A DNA stretch of 64,000 nucleotides from CALJFL01 sp964590005 (lineage in GTDB: Bacteria; Pseudomonadota; Gammaproteobacteria; Pseudomonadales; Halieaceae): positions 42,561 through 106,560 of the forward strand of contig CAZPVJ010000002.1 in NCBI GenBank assembly GCA_964590005.1. The letters are read 5' to 3'. A program made the position numbers and the translations under genes. The notes beneath the pieces were generated by a model. It worked only from the letters and a program-made list of their open reading frames with translations, was not told where the DNA came from and made no database searches. Positions 1 through 7,602 of the stretch are shown here, one piece after another; position 1 is the first letter of the stretch; each line of letters starts with the position of its first letter.

Positions 1-467
1 AGGAGGGAGTCTATCGGGGGCAGTGTGCAGAGCTGTGCGGTAAGGACCATGGTTTCATGCCCATCGTCGTGAACGTCGTTAGCAAGGAAGAGTTCGCCGA
101 ATGGCAGGCATCCAAGCAGGCTGAAGCGGCTGAAGTAAAAGCACTGATGGCCCAGACATTTACCCTGGACCAGCTCATGGAGCGCGGTAAGGCAGTTTAT
201 GAGCGCGCCTGTCTGGCGTGTCACGGCGCCGGCGGCGAAGGCGGCGTGGGCACAGCGATTGCTGGCAGCGCAGTGGCCACTGGCGAGTTGGGCGGCCACC
301 TGGAGATAGGCATCAATGGCGTACCGGGAACGGCAATGCAGGCCTTTGGTGGACAGATGAATGATGTTGATATGGCGGCTGTTATTACCTACCAGCGCAA
401 TGCGTTTGGTAACAATATGGGTGACATGGTTCAGCCCATTGACGTTTTCAACCACAAGAAAGGCTGA
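1..467 (+). CDS. coxB: Cytochrome c oxidase subunit II (CoxB), C-terminal part
   Basis: The open frame runs in from the left edge (first full codon at base 3), so only the last 154 residues are visible. Subunit II carries the binuclear CuA centre that accepts electrons from cytochrome c on the periplasmic side. The CuA ligand pattern is intact: CAELCGKDHGFM supplies two Cys, the Glu, His and Met. A fused cytochrome c domain follows with a CLACH heme motif and a likely distal Met (GTAMQAF), as in the caa3-like subunit II of many gammaproteobacteria. A GGAGGAG ribosome site and coxA begin 16 bases after the stop, so the genes are one operon. The N-terminal membrane segments lie outside the window. 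Confidence 0.95.
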   Translation, partial: EGVYRGQCAELCGKDHGFMPIVVNVVSKEEFAEWQASKQAEAAEVKALMAQTFTLDQLMERGKAVYERACLACHGAGGEGGVGTAIAGSAVATGELGGHLEIGINGVPGTAMQAFGGQMNDVDMAAVITYQRNAFGNNMGDMVQPIDVFNHKKG

Positions 468-483
468 TTTGGAGGAGTAGACG

Positions 484-2046
484 ATGGGAGATCATCACCA
501 TGGCCCCGCCAAGGGCCTGACACGGTGGCTTTTCACCACCAACCACAAAGACATTGGAACCATGTACCTCTGGTTCTCGTTTGCCATGTTCATTCTGGGC
601 GGCAGCTTCGCGATGGTGATTCGCGCCGAGCTGTTCCAGCCGGGTATGCAGCTGGTTGACCCCGCATTTTTTAACCAGATGACCACCCTGCATGGTCTGG
701 TCATGGTATTTGGCGCGATCATGCCTTCCTTCGTTGGCCTTGCTAACTGGATGATCCCGATGATGATCGGGGCGCCGGACATGGCCCTGCCGAGGATGAA
801 TAACTGGAGTTTCTGGATCCTGCCACCCACCTTCCTGTTGTTGGCGTCCACCCTGTTTATGGAAGGAGGCGCCCCGGCGTTTGGCTGGACTTTCTACGCG
901 CCGCTATCCACGACCTACGCGCCGCCGTCCGTAACCTTCTTCATTTTCTCGGTACACGTGCTGGGAATATCCTCGATCATGGGCTCGATTAATATCATTG
1001 CCACGGTAATGAATATGCGCGCCCCCGGCATGACCTACATGAAAATGCCGTTGTTCGTCTGGACCTGGTTGATTACCGCTTTCCTGCTGGTCGCAGTAAT
1101 GCCGGTATTGGCCGGGGCTGTGACCATGATGTTGATGGACATCCATTTTGGGACGAGCTTCTTCTCCGCTGCCGGCGGCGGCGACCCGGTCCTGTTCCAG
1201 CATATTTTCTGGTTCTTTGGTCACCCGGAGGTCTACATCATTATCTTGCCGGCATTTGGTGTGGTATCCCAGATCATCCCAACCTTTTCCCGCAAGCCGC
1301 TGTTCGGTTATGACTCGATGGTTTACGCCACCGCGTCGATCGCCTTCCTGTCATTTATCGTCTGGGCGCACCACATGTATACCGTGGGCATGCCCATAGC
1401 CGGTGAGCTGTTCTTTATGTATGCGACCATGTTGATCGCGGTACCCACCGGGGTGAAGGTCTTCAACTGGATAAGCACCATGTGGCGCGGAGCGCTGACA
1501 TTTGAAACGCCGATGCTCTTCTGCATCGGGTTCCTGGTGCTGTTCACCATTGGTGGATTTACCGGCCTGATGTTGTCTATAGCCCCGGCTGACTTCCAGT
1601 ATCACGACAGTTACTTCGTAGTCGCCCACTTCCATTATGTGATGGTGGCAGGCGCCGTGTTCAGTATGACGGCTGCTGTTTACTATTGGCTGCCCAAGTG
1701 GTGTGGCCGTATGTATAACGAGACCATGGGTAAGACCCATTTCTGGATCTCGTTTATCGGCTTTAACCTGACGTTCTTCCCACAGCACTTCGTCGGCCTG
1801 GCGGGAATGCCACGACGGATACCGGACTATGCGTTGCAGTTCGCAGACTTCAACATGATGTCCAGTATCGGTGCCTTCATCTATGGCGCTTCCCAGATAC
1901 TGTTCCTGTACAACGTGATCGCCACCATCGTATCCGGCAAACCGACCAGCGATGAAAAGACCTGGGAAGGCGCAGAGGGACTGGAGTGGACTGTCGCTAC
2001 ACCCGCGCCCTATCACACCTTTGAAACACCACCGGCGGTGAGGTAG
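484..2046 (+). CDS. coxA: Cytochrome c oxidase subunit I (aa3-type)
   Basis: 520 residues, normal length for the catalytic subunit of heme-copper oxygen reductases, an inner-membrane protein that reduces O2 to water and pumps protons. Visible landmarks are His70 (low-spin heme ligand), HPEVY at about 247-251 with the His and Tyr of the cross-linked CuB site and the Glu of the D channel, HH at 296-297 (CuB ligands), and HFHYV near 380 for the two heme irons. The HPEVY glutamate marks the A1-type family. GGAGGAG lies 8 bases before the ATG. coxB precedes and the assembly gene ctaG follows after 11 bases. The family normally uses heme A, which matters because ctaA is absent from this cluster. 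Confidence 0.97.
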   Translation: MGDHHHGPAKGLTRWLFTTNHKDIGTMYLWFSFAMFILGGSFAMVIRAELFQPGMQLVDPAFFNQMTTLHGLVMVFGAIMPSFVGLANWMIPMMIGAPDMALPRMNNWSFWILPPTFLLLASTLFMEGGAPAFGWTFYAPLSTTYAPPSVTFFIFSVHVLGISSIMGSINIIATVMNMRAPGMTYMKMPLFVWTWLITAFLLVAVMPVLAGAVTMMLMDIHFGTSFFSAAGGGDPVLFQHIFWFFGHPEVYIIILPAFGVVSQIIPTFSRKPLFGYDSMVYATASIAFLSFIVWAHHMYTVGMPIAGELFFMYATMLIAVPTGVKVFNWISTMWRGALTFETPMLFCIGFLVLFTIGGFTGLMLSIAPADFQYHDSYFVVAHFHYVMVAGAVFSMTAAVYYWLPKWCGRMYNETMGKTHFWISFIGFNLTFFPQHFVGLAGMPRRIPDYALQFADFNMMSSIGAFIYGASQILFLYNVIATIVSGKPTSDEKTWEGAEGLEWTVATPAPYHTFETPPAVR

Positions 2047-2057
2047 GCGCACGCGGC

Positions 2058-2618
2058 ATGCTTACTCTGAGCAAAAACCCTTCCATCGACATAGCGGCCA
2101 AGCTGGTGGTTGTGTCGGTGGCGATGTTTGCGTTCGTGTTCGTAGTCATGGTGCCGCTGTACAACGTACTGTGCGACGCGCTTGGAATTAACGGTAAGAC
2201 TTCCGGTGAGGCCTACACGGCTGTGCAAGCGGGGGTTGATGAGACTCGCGAGATCACTATCCAGTTTGTCGCGACCAATAACGAGGGCATGCCCTGGGAG
2301 TTCAAGCCCAGTGTTACCGTCATGAAGGTAAACCCCGGCGCATCGAACGACACCGTTTTCCTGGCGCGAAACCCGCTGCCACAGGATATGGTGGCCCAGG
2401 CAATACCAAGCGTGTCGCCGTCGCGCGCCGCTGAGTACTTCCACAAAACGGAGTGCTTCTGTTTCAATCACCAGCCGCTGGCTGGCGACACGGCGACCGA
2501 GATGCCGTTGCAGTTTATTATTGACCGCGAACTACCGCGGGATATCAGGACAATAACGCTGTCCTACACGATTTTTGATATAACAGACATGGTGGGCGAC
2601 GCCGTAGCAACCCGCTGA
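2058..2618 (+). CDS. ctaG: Cytochrome c oxidase assembly protein CtaG/Cox11
   Basis: 186 residues with one N-terminal membrane helix (about 10-37) and a periplasmic domain. Cox11/CtaG delivers copper to the CuB site of subunit I. The copper motif CFCF is present at about 133-136, followed by the usual MPLQFIIDREL stretch. The family commonly has CFCF-x-x-Q; here it reads CFCFNHQ, with His at a variable position. It lies between coxA and coxC in the standard coxBA-ctaG-coxC order. The ATG at 2058 is 11 bases after the coxA stop. Confidence 0.93.
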   Translation: MLTLSKNPSIDIAAKLVVVSVAMFAFVFVVMVPLYNVLCDALGINGKTSGEAYTAVQAGVDETREITIQFVATNNEGMPWEFKPSVTVMKVNPGASNDTVFLARNPLPQDMVAQAIPSVSPSRAAEYFHKTECFCFNHQPLAGDTATEMPLQFIIDRELPRDIRTITLSYTIFDITDMVGDAVATR

Positions 2619-2663
2619 CATGCGGGGCCAGGGGGGCCCGCATGCGAAAATGGAGAAAAAAAC

Positions 2664-3638
2664 ATGGCAACCGAAGCACCCGCAGAGTACGAAAAGTATT
2701 ACGTACCTGAAACCAGCAAACTGGCAACGTTCGCTACCATTGGTCTCATAACGAGTATTTTTGGTGCAGCCAGCGTCATGAACGACATGACTTTTGGTGA
2801 TCCAGACGCCTCAACCAGTTCCTGGTCCATATTGCTGGTCGGCCTTTTCATCTTTATCGCCACCCTGTTTAGCTGGTTCCGGATAACGATCAAGGAAAAC
2901 ATCGCCGGCATGAACAGCGCGCAGCTGAAGAAGTCCTATGTGCTCGGCATGTTCTGGTTCATCTTCTCCGAAGTGATGTTTTTCTTTGCCTTCTTCGGGG
3001 CACTGTTTTACATCCGGACACTGGTTGGCCCCTGGCTTGCGGGTGAAGGGGAAGGCGGCCGCATGAACGGCTTGCTGTGGGAAGGCTTTGAATACAACTG
3101 GCCTATGGCGCTCACTCCCCAGGAATCTGTGGGCGGAGTCGGTAACCAGGTCATTGCTAACAACGGTACATTCCAAAGCGCCGAAAAAACCATGGCCTTT
3201 GCCGAGGCGAGTGCCTGGTACCTGTGGCTGCCCCTGTGGAATACCATCATTCTTTTGACATCCAGCGTGACCGTGCATATTGCTCACCTGGGACTATTGG
3301 ATGGCAACAAGAAAAAGTTCAATCTCTGGCTGGGGCTGTCTGTTTTACTGGGCGTGATCTTCGTCTTTGTCCAGGCATTCGAGTATTACGAAGCGTACGC
3401 CCACTTTGGTCTTACGCTTAATTCGGGGATCTACGGCTCAACATTCTTCATGCTGACGGGATTTCACGGTTTCCACGTGCTCATGGGCATGACGATGTTG
3501 CTGATCCAGTGGTTGCGATCGATCCGCGGTGGGCATTTCACCGCCGATGACCATTTCGGGTTTGAAGCGGCCAGTTGGTACTGGCACTTTGTAGACGTGG
3601 TGTGGGTGTTCCTCTTCCTGTTCGTCTACATCCTGTAG
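2664..3638 (+). CDS. coxC: Cytochrome c oxidase subunit III
   Basis: 324 residues. Seven membrane helices are expected, with family hallmarks such as MFWFIFSEVMFFFAFFGALF at about 94-113, TGFHGFHVLMG near 267 and ASWYWHFVDVVWVFLFLF at the C terminus. Subunit III stabilises the catalytic core and proton uptake. The protein is longer than the about 260-residue mitochondrial form because of a loop near 125-180, a length common in gammaproteobacterial homologues. A GGAGAAA ribosome site precedes the ATG. It is the last plus-strand gene before a short opposite-strand gene interrupts the cluster. Confidence 0.96.
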   Translation: MATEAPAEYEKYYVPETSKLATFATIGLITSIFGAASVMNDMTFGDPDASTSSWSILLVGLFIFIATLFSWFRITIKENIAGMNSAQLKKSYVLGMFWFIFSEVMFFFAFFGALFYIRTLVGPWLAGEGEGGRMNGLLWEGFEYNWPMALTPQESVGGVGNQVIANNGTFQSAEKTMAFAEASAWYLWLPLWNTIILLTSSVTVHIAHLGLLDGNKKKFNLWLGLSVLLGVIFVFVQAFEYYEAYAHFGLTLNSGIYGSTFFMLTGFHGFHVLMGMTMLLIQWLRSIRGGHFTADDHFGFEAASWYWHFVDVVWVFLFLFVYIL

Positions 3639-3657
3639 GTAACCGGCCAAGCAAGGG

Positions 3658-3903
3658 CTACTGCTGACGCTCAGCGGCGGCCCTGGGTCCAGGATCCCAC
3701 GGGTTGCTGTGCCCTAATTGCCCGCTCGCGACCCCGTAAATGATGACCGCCATCAGGCCGATTGCGAGGCTCAGGCGTACCCCCAACGAGTGAAACAGCC
3801 GTCGCTTGCGTTTGTCGCCCTGGTCAGTCATCAGGAAGTAAAAACCGCTGCCCAGACTTGCGATCAGGGCCAGTAACAGGGCGACAATGAGTATTTTTAG
3901 CAA
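3658..3903 (-). CDS. DUF2909-type twin transmembrane protein
   Basis: 81 residues read against the operon, with two hydrophobic helices (about 2-25 and 43-63) separated by a basic loop (GDKRKRRLFHSLGVRLS). Small twin-TM proteins of this kind (DUF2909) sit at the same place in Pseudomonas cox clusters, also opposite in strand, between coxC and the SURF1 gene. No biochemical role is established; context suggests oxidase assembly or stability. The start is TTG at 3903, supported by GGAG seven bases upstream on the minus strand. Its stop is 19 bases from the coxC stop (convergent), and it diverges from the SURF1 gene. Confidence 0.75.
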   Translation of the reverse strand: MLKILIVALLLALIASLGSGFYFLMTDQGDKRKRRLFHSLGVRLSLAIGLMAVIIYGVASGQLGHSNPWDPGPRAAAERQQ

Positions 3904-3987
3904 GGGTTTGCTCCACGAGAGTGTTCTTGCAGTATAAACCAGCAGGAACCCAGCGGGTTGGTCTGTCTGGAAGGCGAACGACTTAAT

Positions 3988-4761
3988 ATGGCCCGGGAGT
4001 GGCGCGATTTCCGGTTCGACCTTGAATGGCGAACGACCCTGCTTACGGCTGTTTTGCTGCCGTTACTGGTGTTCTTGGGATTCTGGCAACTCGAGCGCGC
4101 GCAGGAGAAAGCATTGCTTGCCAGTGCGTTCAATGAGCGTCAGTCCAAACCCCCTGCCCCGCTGACAACTGATATCGCGGCTGGTCCACGGGAGACCCTG
4201 GCTTACCTGCCGGTGCGCGCAAGGGGACAGTTTCTCGTCGGCCGTGACATTCTGCTGGATAACCGGATACACCGGGGTCAGTTTGGCTATGAGGTCGTCT
4301 CGCCCCTGTTGCTCGACCGGGTGGAAGAGGTAGTTTTGGTAAACCGGGGTTGGATAGCGGGAGATTCTTCTCGCAGGACCCTGCCCGAGATACCGTCGGT
4401 GGCGGGCCCTGTTGACGTCACGGGTCACCTGTATATTGCCCCGGGAAGTCCTTACCTCCTGGCCGAACAGGTGATAGGAGAAGCCTGGCCGAAAGTGGTC
4501 CAGGTGCTGGAAATAGAGAAGCTGCGGCCGGCAGTAGAAGCCGCTGCCAGCAAGCCGCTGTTTCCCCATGTGGTGCGGCTGGACTCGGGCCAGGCGGGGG
4601 CGCTGACGATCGATTGGCAGGTGGTGAATGTGAGCCCGGAAAAACACACAGGCTATGCGGTGCAGTGGTTTGTTATGGCCTTTGCCCTGTTGGTGCTGTT
4701 CCTGCTGCGAAGCAGCAACCTGTGGCCGTGGCTGACCGGCAATACACGAAACGAGGATTAA
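3988..4761 (+). CDS. SURF1 family oxidase assembly protein
   Basis: 257 residues from the ATG at 3988. An earlier in-frame ATG at 3958 would add ten residues, but the sequence from MAREWRDFRFDLEWR matches a usual SURF1 beginning and has AAGGCG upstream. The topology is classical: one N-terminal helix (about 17-36) ending GFWQLERAQEK, a periplasmic domain with the conserved VNRGWI (about 118), and a C-terminal helix (about 222-240). SURF1 assists heme A insertion into subunit I. The stop touches the start of the next gene (TAA then ATG at 4762), indicating co-translation. Confidence 0.9.
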   Translation: MAREWRDFRFDLEWRTTLLTAVLLPLLVFLGFWQLERAQEKALLASAFNERQSKPPAPLTTDIAAGPRETLAYLPVRARGQFLVGRDILLDNRIHRGQFGYEVVSPLLLDRVEEVVLVNRGWIAGDSSRRTLPEIPSVAGPVDVTGHLYIAPGSPYLLAEQVIGEAWPKVVQVLEIEKLRPAVEAAASKPLFPHVVRLDSGQAGALTIDWQVVNVSPEKHTGYAVQWFVMAFALLVLFLLRSSNLWPWLTGNTRNED

Positions 4762-5418
4762 ATGGAAAGTTCCCCCACAAACGGGAATCGCTTGGTACTG
4801 CTGCTGATTGCAGGTATACCGCTGACGATGATACTGGCGGCCAGCTGGCTCTGGTATTTTGTTATGCGCGGTGACCTGGATTTGGTGGGCATGCTTGGGA
4901 CGGCCAATCGTGGCACGTTAGTCCAGCCCCCCCGGCAACTTTCCGATGTCACCCTCCGCGATGACGGCGGCTATGAAATCACGCTTTCCGACCTGGAGCC
5001 CCGCTGGTCCTTCATCGTACCCCAGGCAGGTGCCAATTGCGGCCTCGACTGCGAGTCGAGACTGTATTTCACACGGCAGATCCACGTTGCCATGGGCAAG
5101 GATTTTCCCCGAATTCGCCGACTGTATGTCGGTGACCAAGCGCCGGTAGAGACGACACTGGCTGTGCCGGCACTCAGTGGCGGCGGCCCGGTGCCTGACT
5201 CCTTTGCGACCTACCTCGCGACTGAGCAGCGCGGAATGGTGGCACTGCAAGTTGAGCCTACCGGTTTTAGTACACTCTTCCCGGAACATCAGGCAGATCC
5301 ACAGATGTGGTATCTTGCGGACCCCTCAGGCTGGATCATGATGTCTTACAATGCCGGGGTGAGTTACAAAGACGTGATATCGGACCTGAAATTCCTGTTG
5401 AAGAATGCCAGTGACTAG
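4762..5418 (+). CDS. Membrane-anchored thioredoxin-fold-like oxidase cluster protein
   Basis: 218 residues: one N-terminal membrane helix (about 10-34), then a soluble, presumably periplasmic, domain. At about 91-96 it has NCGLDC, a CxxxC pair placed as in Sco/thioredoxin-like copper chaperones, but the rest does not match Sco convincingly. The corresponding Pseudomonas gene lies between SURF1 and ctaA and is annotated only as a cytochrome-oxidase-associated membrane protein. Copper or thiol chemistry during CuA or CuB assembly is inference. It overlaps cyoE by 14 bases. In Pseudomonas ctaA would come next; here it does not. Confidence 0.7.
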   Translation: MESSPTNGNRLVLLLIAGIPLTMILAASWLWYFVMRGDLDLVGMLGTANRGTLVQPPRQLSDVTLRDDGGYEITLSDLEPRWSFIVPQAGANCGLDCESRLYFTRQIHVAMGKDFPRIRRLYVGDQAPVETTLAVPALSGGGPVPDSFATYLATEQRGMVALQVEPTGFSTLFPEHQADPQMWYLADPSGWIMMSYNAGVSYKDVISDLKFLLKNASD

Positions 5419-6328
5419 CCAATCCTCTGCACCCGCCGGCAACGCCGACGCCGCCACCTGGCGCGATTACAAGGAGCTTACCAAGCCCAACGTTGTCGCG
5501 CTGATGATCCTGACCTCCGCCATCGGCATGTTCATGGCAGTACCGGGGATGGTGCCTTTGAACGCGTTGATCCTGGGTAACCTGGGCATTGCGCTGTGCG
5601 CGGGTGCCGCCGCTGCCGTCAACCACCTGGTAGACCAGAGGGTAGACCAGCGTATGGCCAGGACGCGCAACCGCCCGGTCGCACAGGGTCGGGTGGGCAC
5701 CTACGAGGCGGTGGTGTTCGCGCTTGTGATGGGTGGTCTGGGAATGGCCATCTTGCTCATCTGGGTCAATGCCCTGACGGCCTGGCTGACCCTGGCCTCG
5801 CTGGTCGGTTACGCGTTCATTTACACGATGTTCCTGAAGCGTGCCACACCCCAGAATATTGTCATCGGTGGACTCGCCGGAGCGGCCCCTCCCCTACTCG
5901 GCTGGACTGCGGTTACCGGCGAAATTCACGGCCACGCCCTGCTTCTGGTGCTGATTATTTTTGCCTGGACTCCGCCTCACTTCTGGGCGCTGGCTATCCA
6001 TCGCAAAGAGGAGTACGCAGCGGTGGATATCCCGATGTTGCCGGTTACCCACGGCGAGGCATTCACCAAGCTGCACATACTTCTCTATACCATCATTATG
6101 GTGCTGATTACCCTGTTGCCCTACGCAACACGACTCAGCGGCCCCCTCTACCTGCTGGGCGCCCTCGTGCTGGGCGGCGGTTTTCTTTACTGGGCAATTG
6201 AGATGCTACGCAACCGCAATCCCAACGCCCCTATGGAGACCTTCAAATACTCAATTACCTACCTGATGGCACTGTTTGTGGTCATGCTGGTTGATCACTA
6301 CCTGTTCCCCGTGGCGGCATTGTCATGA
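5405..6328 (+). CDS. cyoE: Protoheme IX farnesyltransferase (heme O synthase)
   Basis: 307 residues, a polytopic UbiA-family prenyltransferase that attaches farnesyl to heme B, giving heme O, the precursor of heme A. The first aspartate-rich motif NHLVDQRVDQRM sits at about 73-84, followed by RTRNRPVAQG, both diagnostic of CyoE/CtaB. APPLLGWTAVTGE and WTPPHFWALAIHRKEEY are also typical. The ATG at 5405 lies inside the preceding gene, and the stop overlaps the sco start (ATGA at 6325), so translation is coupled both ways. The symbol ctaB would be equally apt, since the neighbours encode an aa3-type oxidase. Confidence 0.95.
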   Translation: MPVTSQSSAPAGNADAATWRDYKELTKPNVVALMILTSAIGMFMAVPGMVPLNALILGNLGIALCAGAAAAVNHLVDQRVDQRMARTRNRPVAQGRVGTYEAVVFALVMGGLGMAILLIWVNALTAWLTLASLVGYAFIYTMFLKRATPQNIVIGGLAGAAPPLLGWTAVTGEIHGHALLLVLIIFAWTPPHFWALAIHRKEEYAAVDIPMLPVTHGEAFTKLHILLYTIIMVLITLLPYATRLSGPLYLLGALVLGGGFLYWAIEMLRNRNPNAPMETFKYSITYLMALFVVMLVDHYLFPVAALS

Positions 6329-6969
6329 ACCAGTCTCGAGGCATAACGCTGACCGTTGGACTGGTCGTGGCGTTTATGATCGTGATCGTCGCGGGATTTG
6401 TGTATCGCATTCAGCAGCCTCGAGTCATGACGGCCACTGAAATGAAAGCCAATGGCCTGTTTCTGTTCGAAACACCGCGATCCCTGGGTGAATTTGAGCT
6501 GGTCAATCATCGTGGCGAGCCGTTCACCCAGGAGTCTCTCCGCGGTGGCTGGACGCTGGTGTTTTTTGGCTTCACCTATTGTCCCGACATCTGCCCGGCG
6601 ACAATGGGTTTCCTGAACCAGCTGATGTCTGAGCTGGAGGGAACTGAAGTGGCGGACACCTCAGTGGTCATGGTATCCGTAGATCCCGCCCGCGATACGG
6701 TTGAGCAGCTTGCGGGTTATGTCCCCTTTTTTAATGCTGATTTTACCGGGGTGACCGGGGAGTTTCTGGCCCTGCATCGGCTGGCTACCGCCCTGAATAC
6801 GCCGTTTCGTAAGGTCCCTGGTCAGGGAGAAGATTACCTGGTCGATCATAGTGCCAATGTGGTACTCATTAACCCGCGTGGTGACTACCACGGATTTTTC
6901 AAGGCACCCCTGGATCTCGCAAAAATGAAAGTCACCTATCGGTCTGCCAGGGTTCTCTGGGACCGATAA
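6325..6969 (+). CDS. SCO1/SenC family copper chaperone
   Basis: 214 residues with an N-terminal membrane anchor (about 9-27) and a thioredoxin-fold domain. Sco proteins deliver copper to, or reduce, the CuA site of subunit II. The copper ligands are present: FTYCPDICP gives the CxxxC pair at about 87-91, and the distal His is in DHSANVVLINP near 173. The gene starts inside the cyoE stop (ATGA overlap) and closes the oxidase operon. No clear terminator is visible in the 29 bases before the next, opposite-strand gene. Confidence 0.92.
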   Translation: MNQSRGITLTVGLVVAFMIVIVAGFVYRIQQPRVMTATEMKANGLFLFETPRSLGEFELVNHRGEPFTQESLRGGWTLVFFGFTYCPDICPATMGFLNQLMSELEGTEVADTSVVMVSVDPARDTVEQLAGYVPFFNADFTGVTGEFLALHRLATALNTPFRKVPGQGEDYLVDHSANVVLINPRGDYHGFFKAPLDLAKMKVTYRSARVLWDR

Positions 6970-6998
6970 GCTATCGCCGGTATCAAAAGCCTGATGAG

Positions 6999-7250
6999 TT
7001 AGTCAATGCTTACTAACAGATCGTCTTTACGCGCCGGGTCCGACAGCTCGGGCTCGATAGTAAGTTCCAATTTGCGATCTAGCTCCAGGGAAATATCCCG
7101 AACATCAATTGGCGTGAAAGCGCCCGGCTGTTGATCGCTGGTGGCGGGGAGTGCAGACGGCTTACTCTGTTCGGGGTCCACCAGCAGGGTGTCCTGGGCG
7201 ATAGCGCCCCCGGCCATCAGCATCAGGGCCAGTAGTGTCATAGTCTTCAT
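6999..7250 (-). CDS. Small secreted protein of unknown function
   Basis: 83 residues. A clear signal peptide (MKTMTLLALMLMAGGAIA, cut expected before QDTLL) leaves a mature acidic peptide of about 65 residues with no cysteine and no domain I recognise. The mature part is Pro/Asp/Glu-rich. GGAG eight bases before the ATG on the minus strand supports translation. It is convergent with sco and divergent from polA. It does not resemble the DUF2782 proteins found near polA in pseudomonads. Function unknown. Confidence 0.6.
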   Translation of the reverse strand: MKTMTLLALMLMAGGAIAQDTLLVDPEQSKPSALPATSDQQPGAFTPIDVRDISLELDRKLELTIEPELSDPARKDDLLVSID

Positions 7251-7602
7251 TGTTGAATCTCCAAAGTGTTACCTTGCTGGGTTGTACGGTAACAAGTAAA
7301 GTTGAGATCACTATATTGGCACCTTTTGTTGTGCCTTCAAGGGTGCTGTGAATTTCTCACACACAAACTGAAATCCCCATAACCTATTGTATTTAATAAG
7401 TATTTATGGGGTGTGGCATAACTGTCTCGTCAACATTGCAAAAATGTAACACTTTTCTGTCCAGGTAACGCCTACCTGGCGCTCGAGGAACGGCTCCGGG
7501 CCCGACAACAGGGCCTCCGCGCTGCGTGGTAATTTGCACTTGGATGGGCTTTAATTCGCTCACGCCGCTGTCCCGGCTGCCAATCAAAGCAAGGCTGACT
7601 GT
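7251..7602. other. 352-base intergenic region between a small secreted gene and polA
   Basis: No coding frame with a credible start is visible. It must hold two divergent promoters. Two dyads stand out: CCCCATAA (7375-7382) facing TTATGGGG (7404-7411) across 21 A+T-rich bases, and a perfect 7-bp hairpin CCAGGTA/TACCTGG at 7461-7479. A weaker GTTACC/GGTAAC pair lies at 7268-7292. None matches a named operator I know. Confidence 0.6.

Noticed and set aside
1351..2052. Long open frame antisense to coxA
   Set aside because: coxA is unmistakable on the other strand; the antisense frame has no family motif and arises from G+C-rich codon use.
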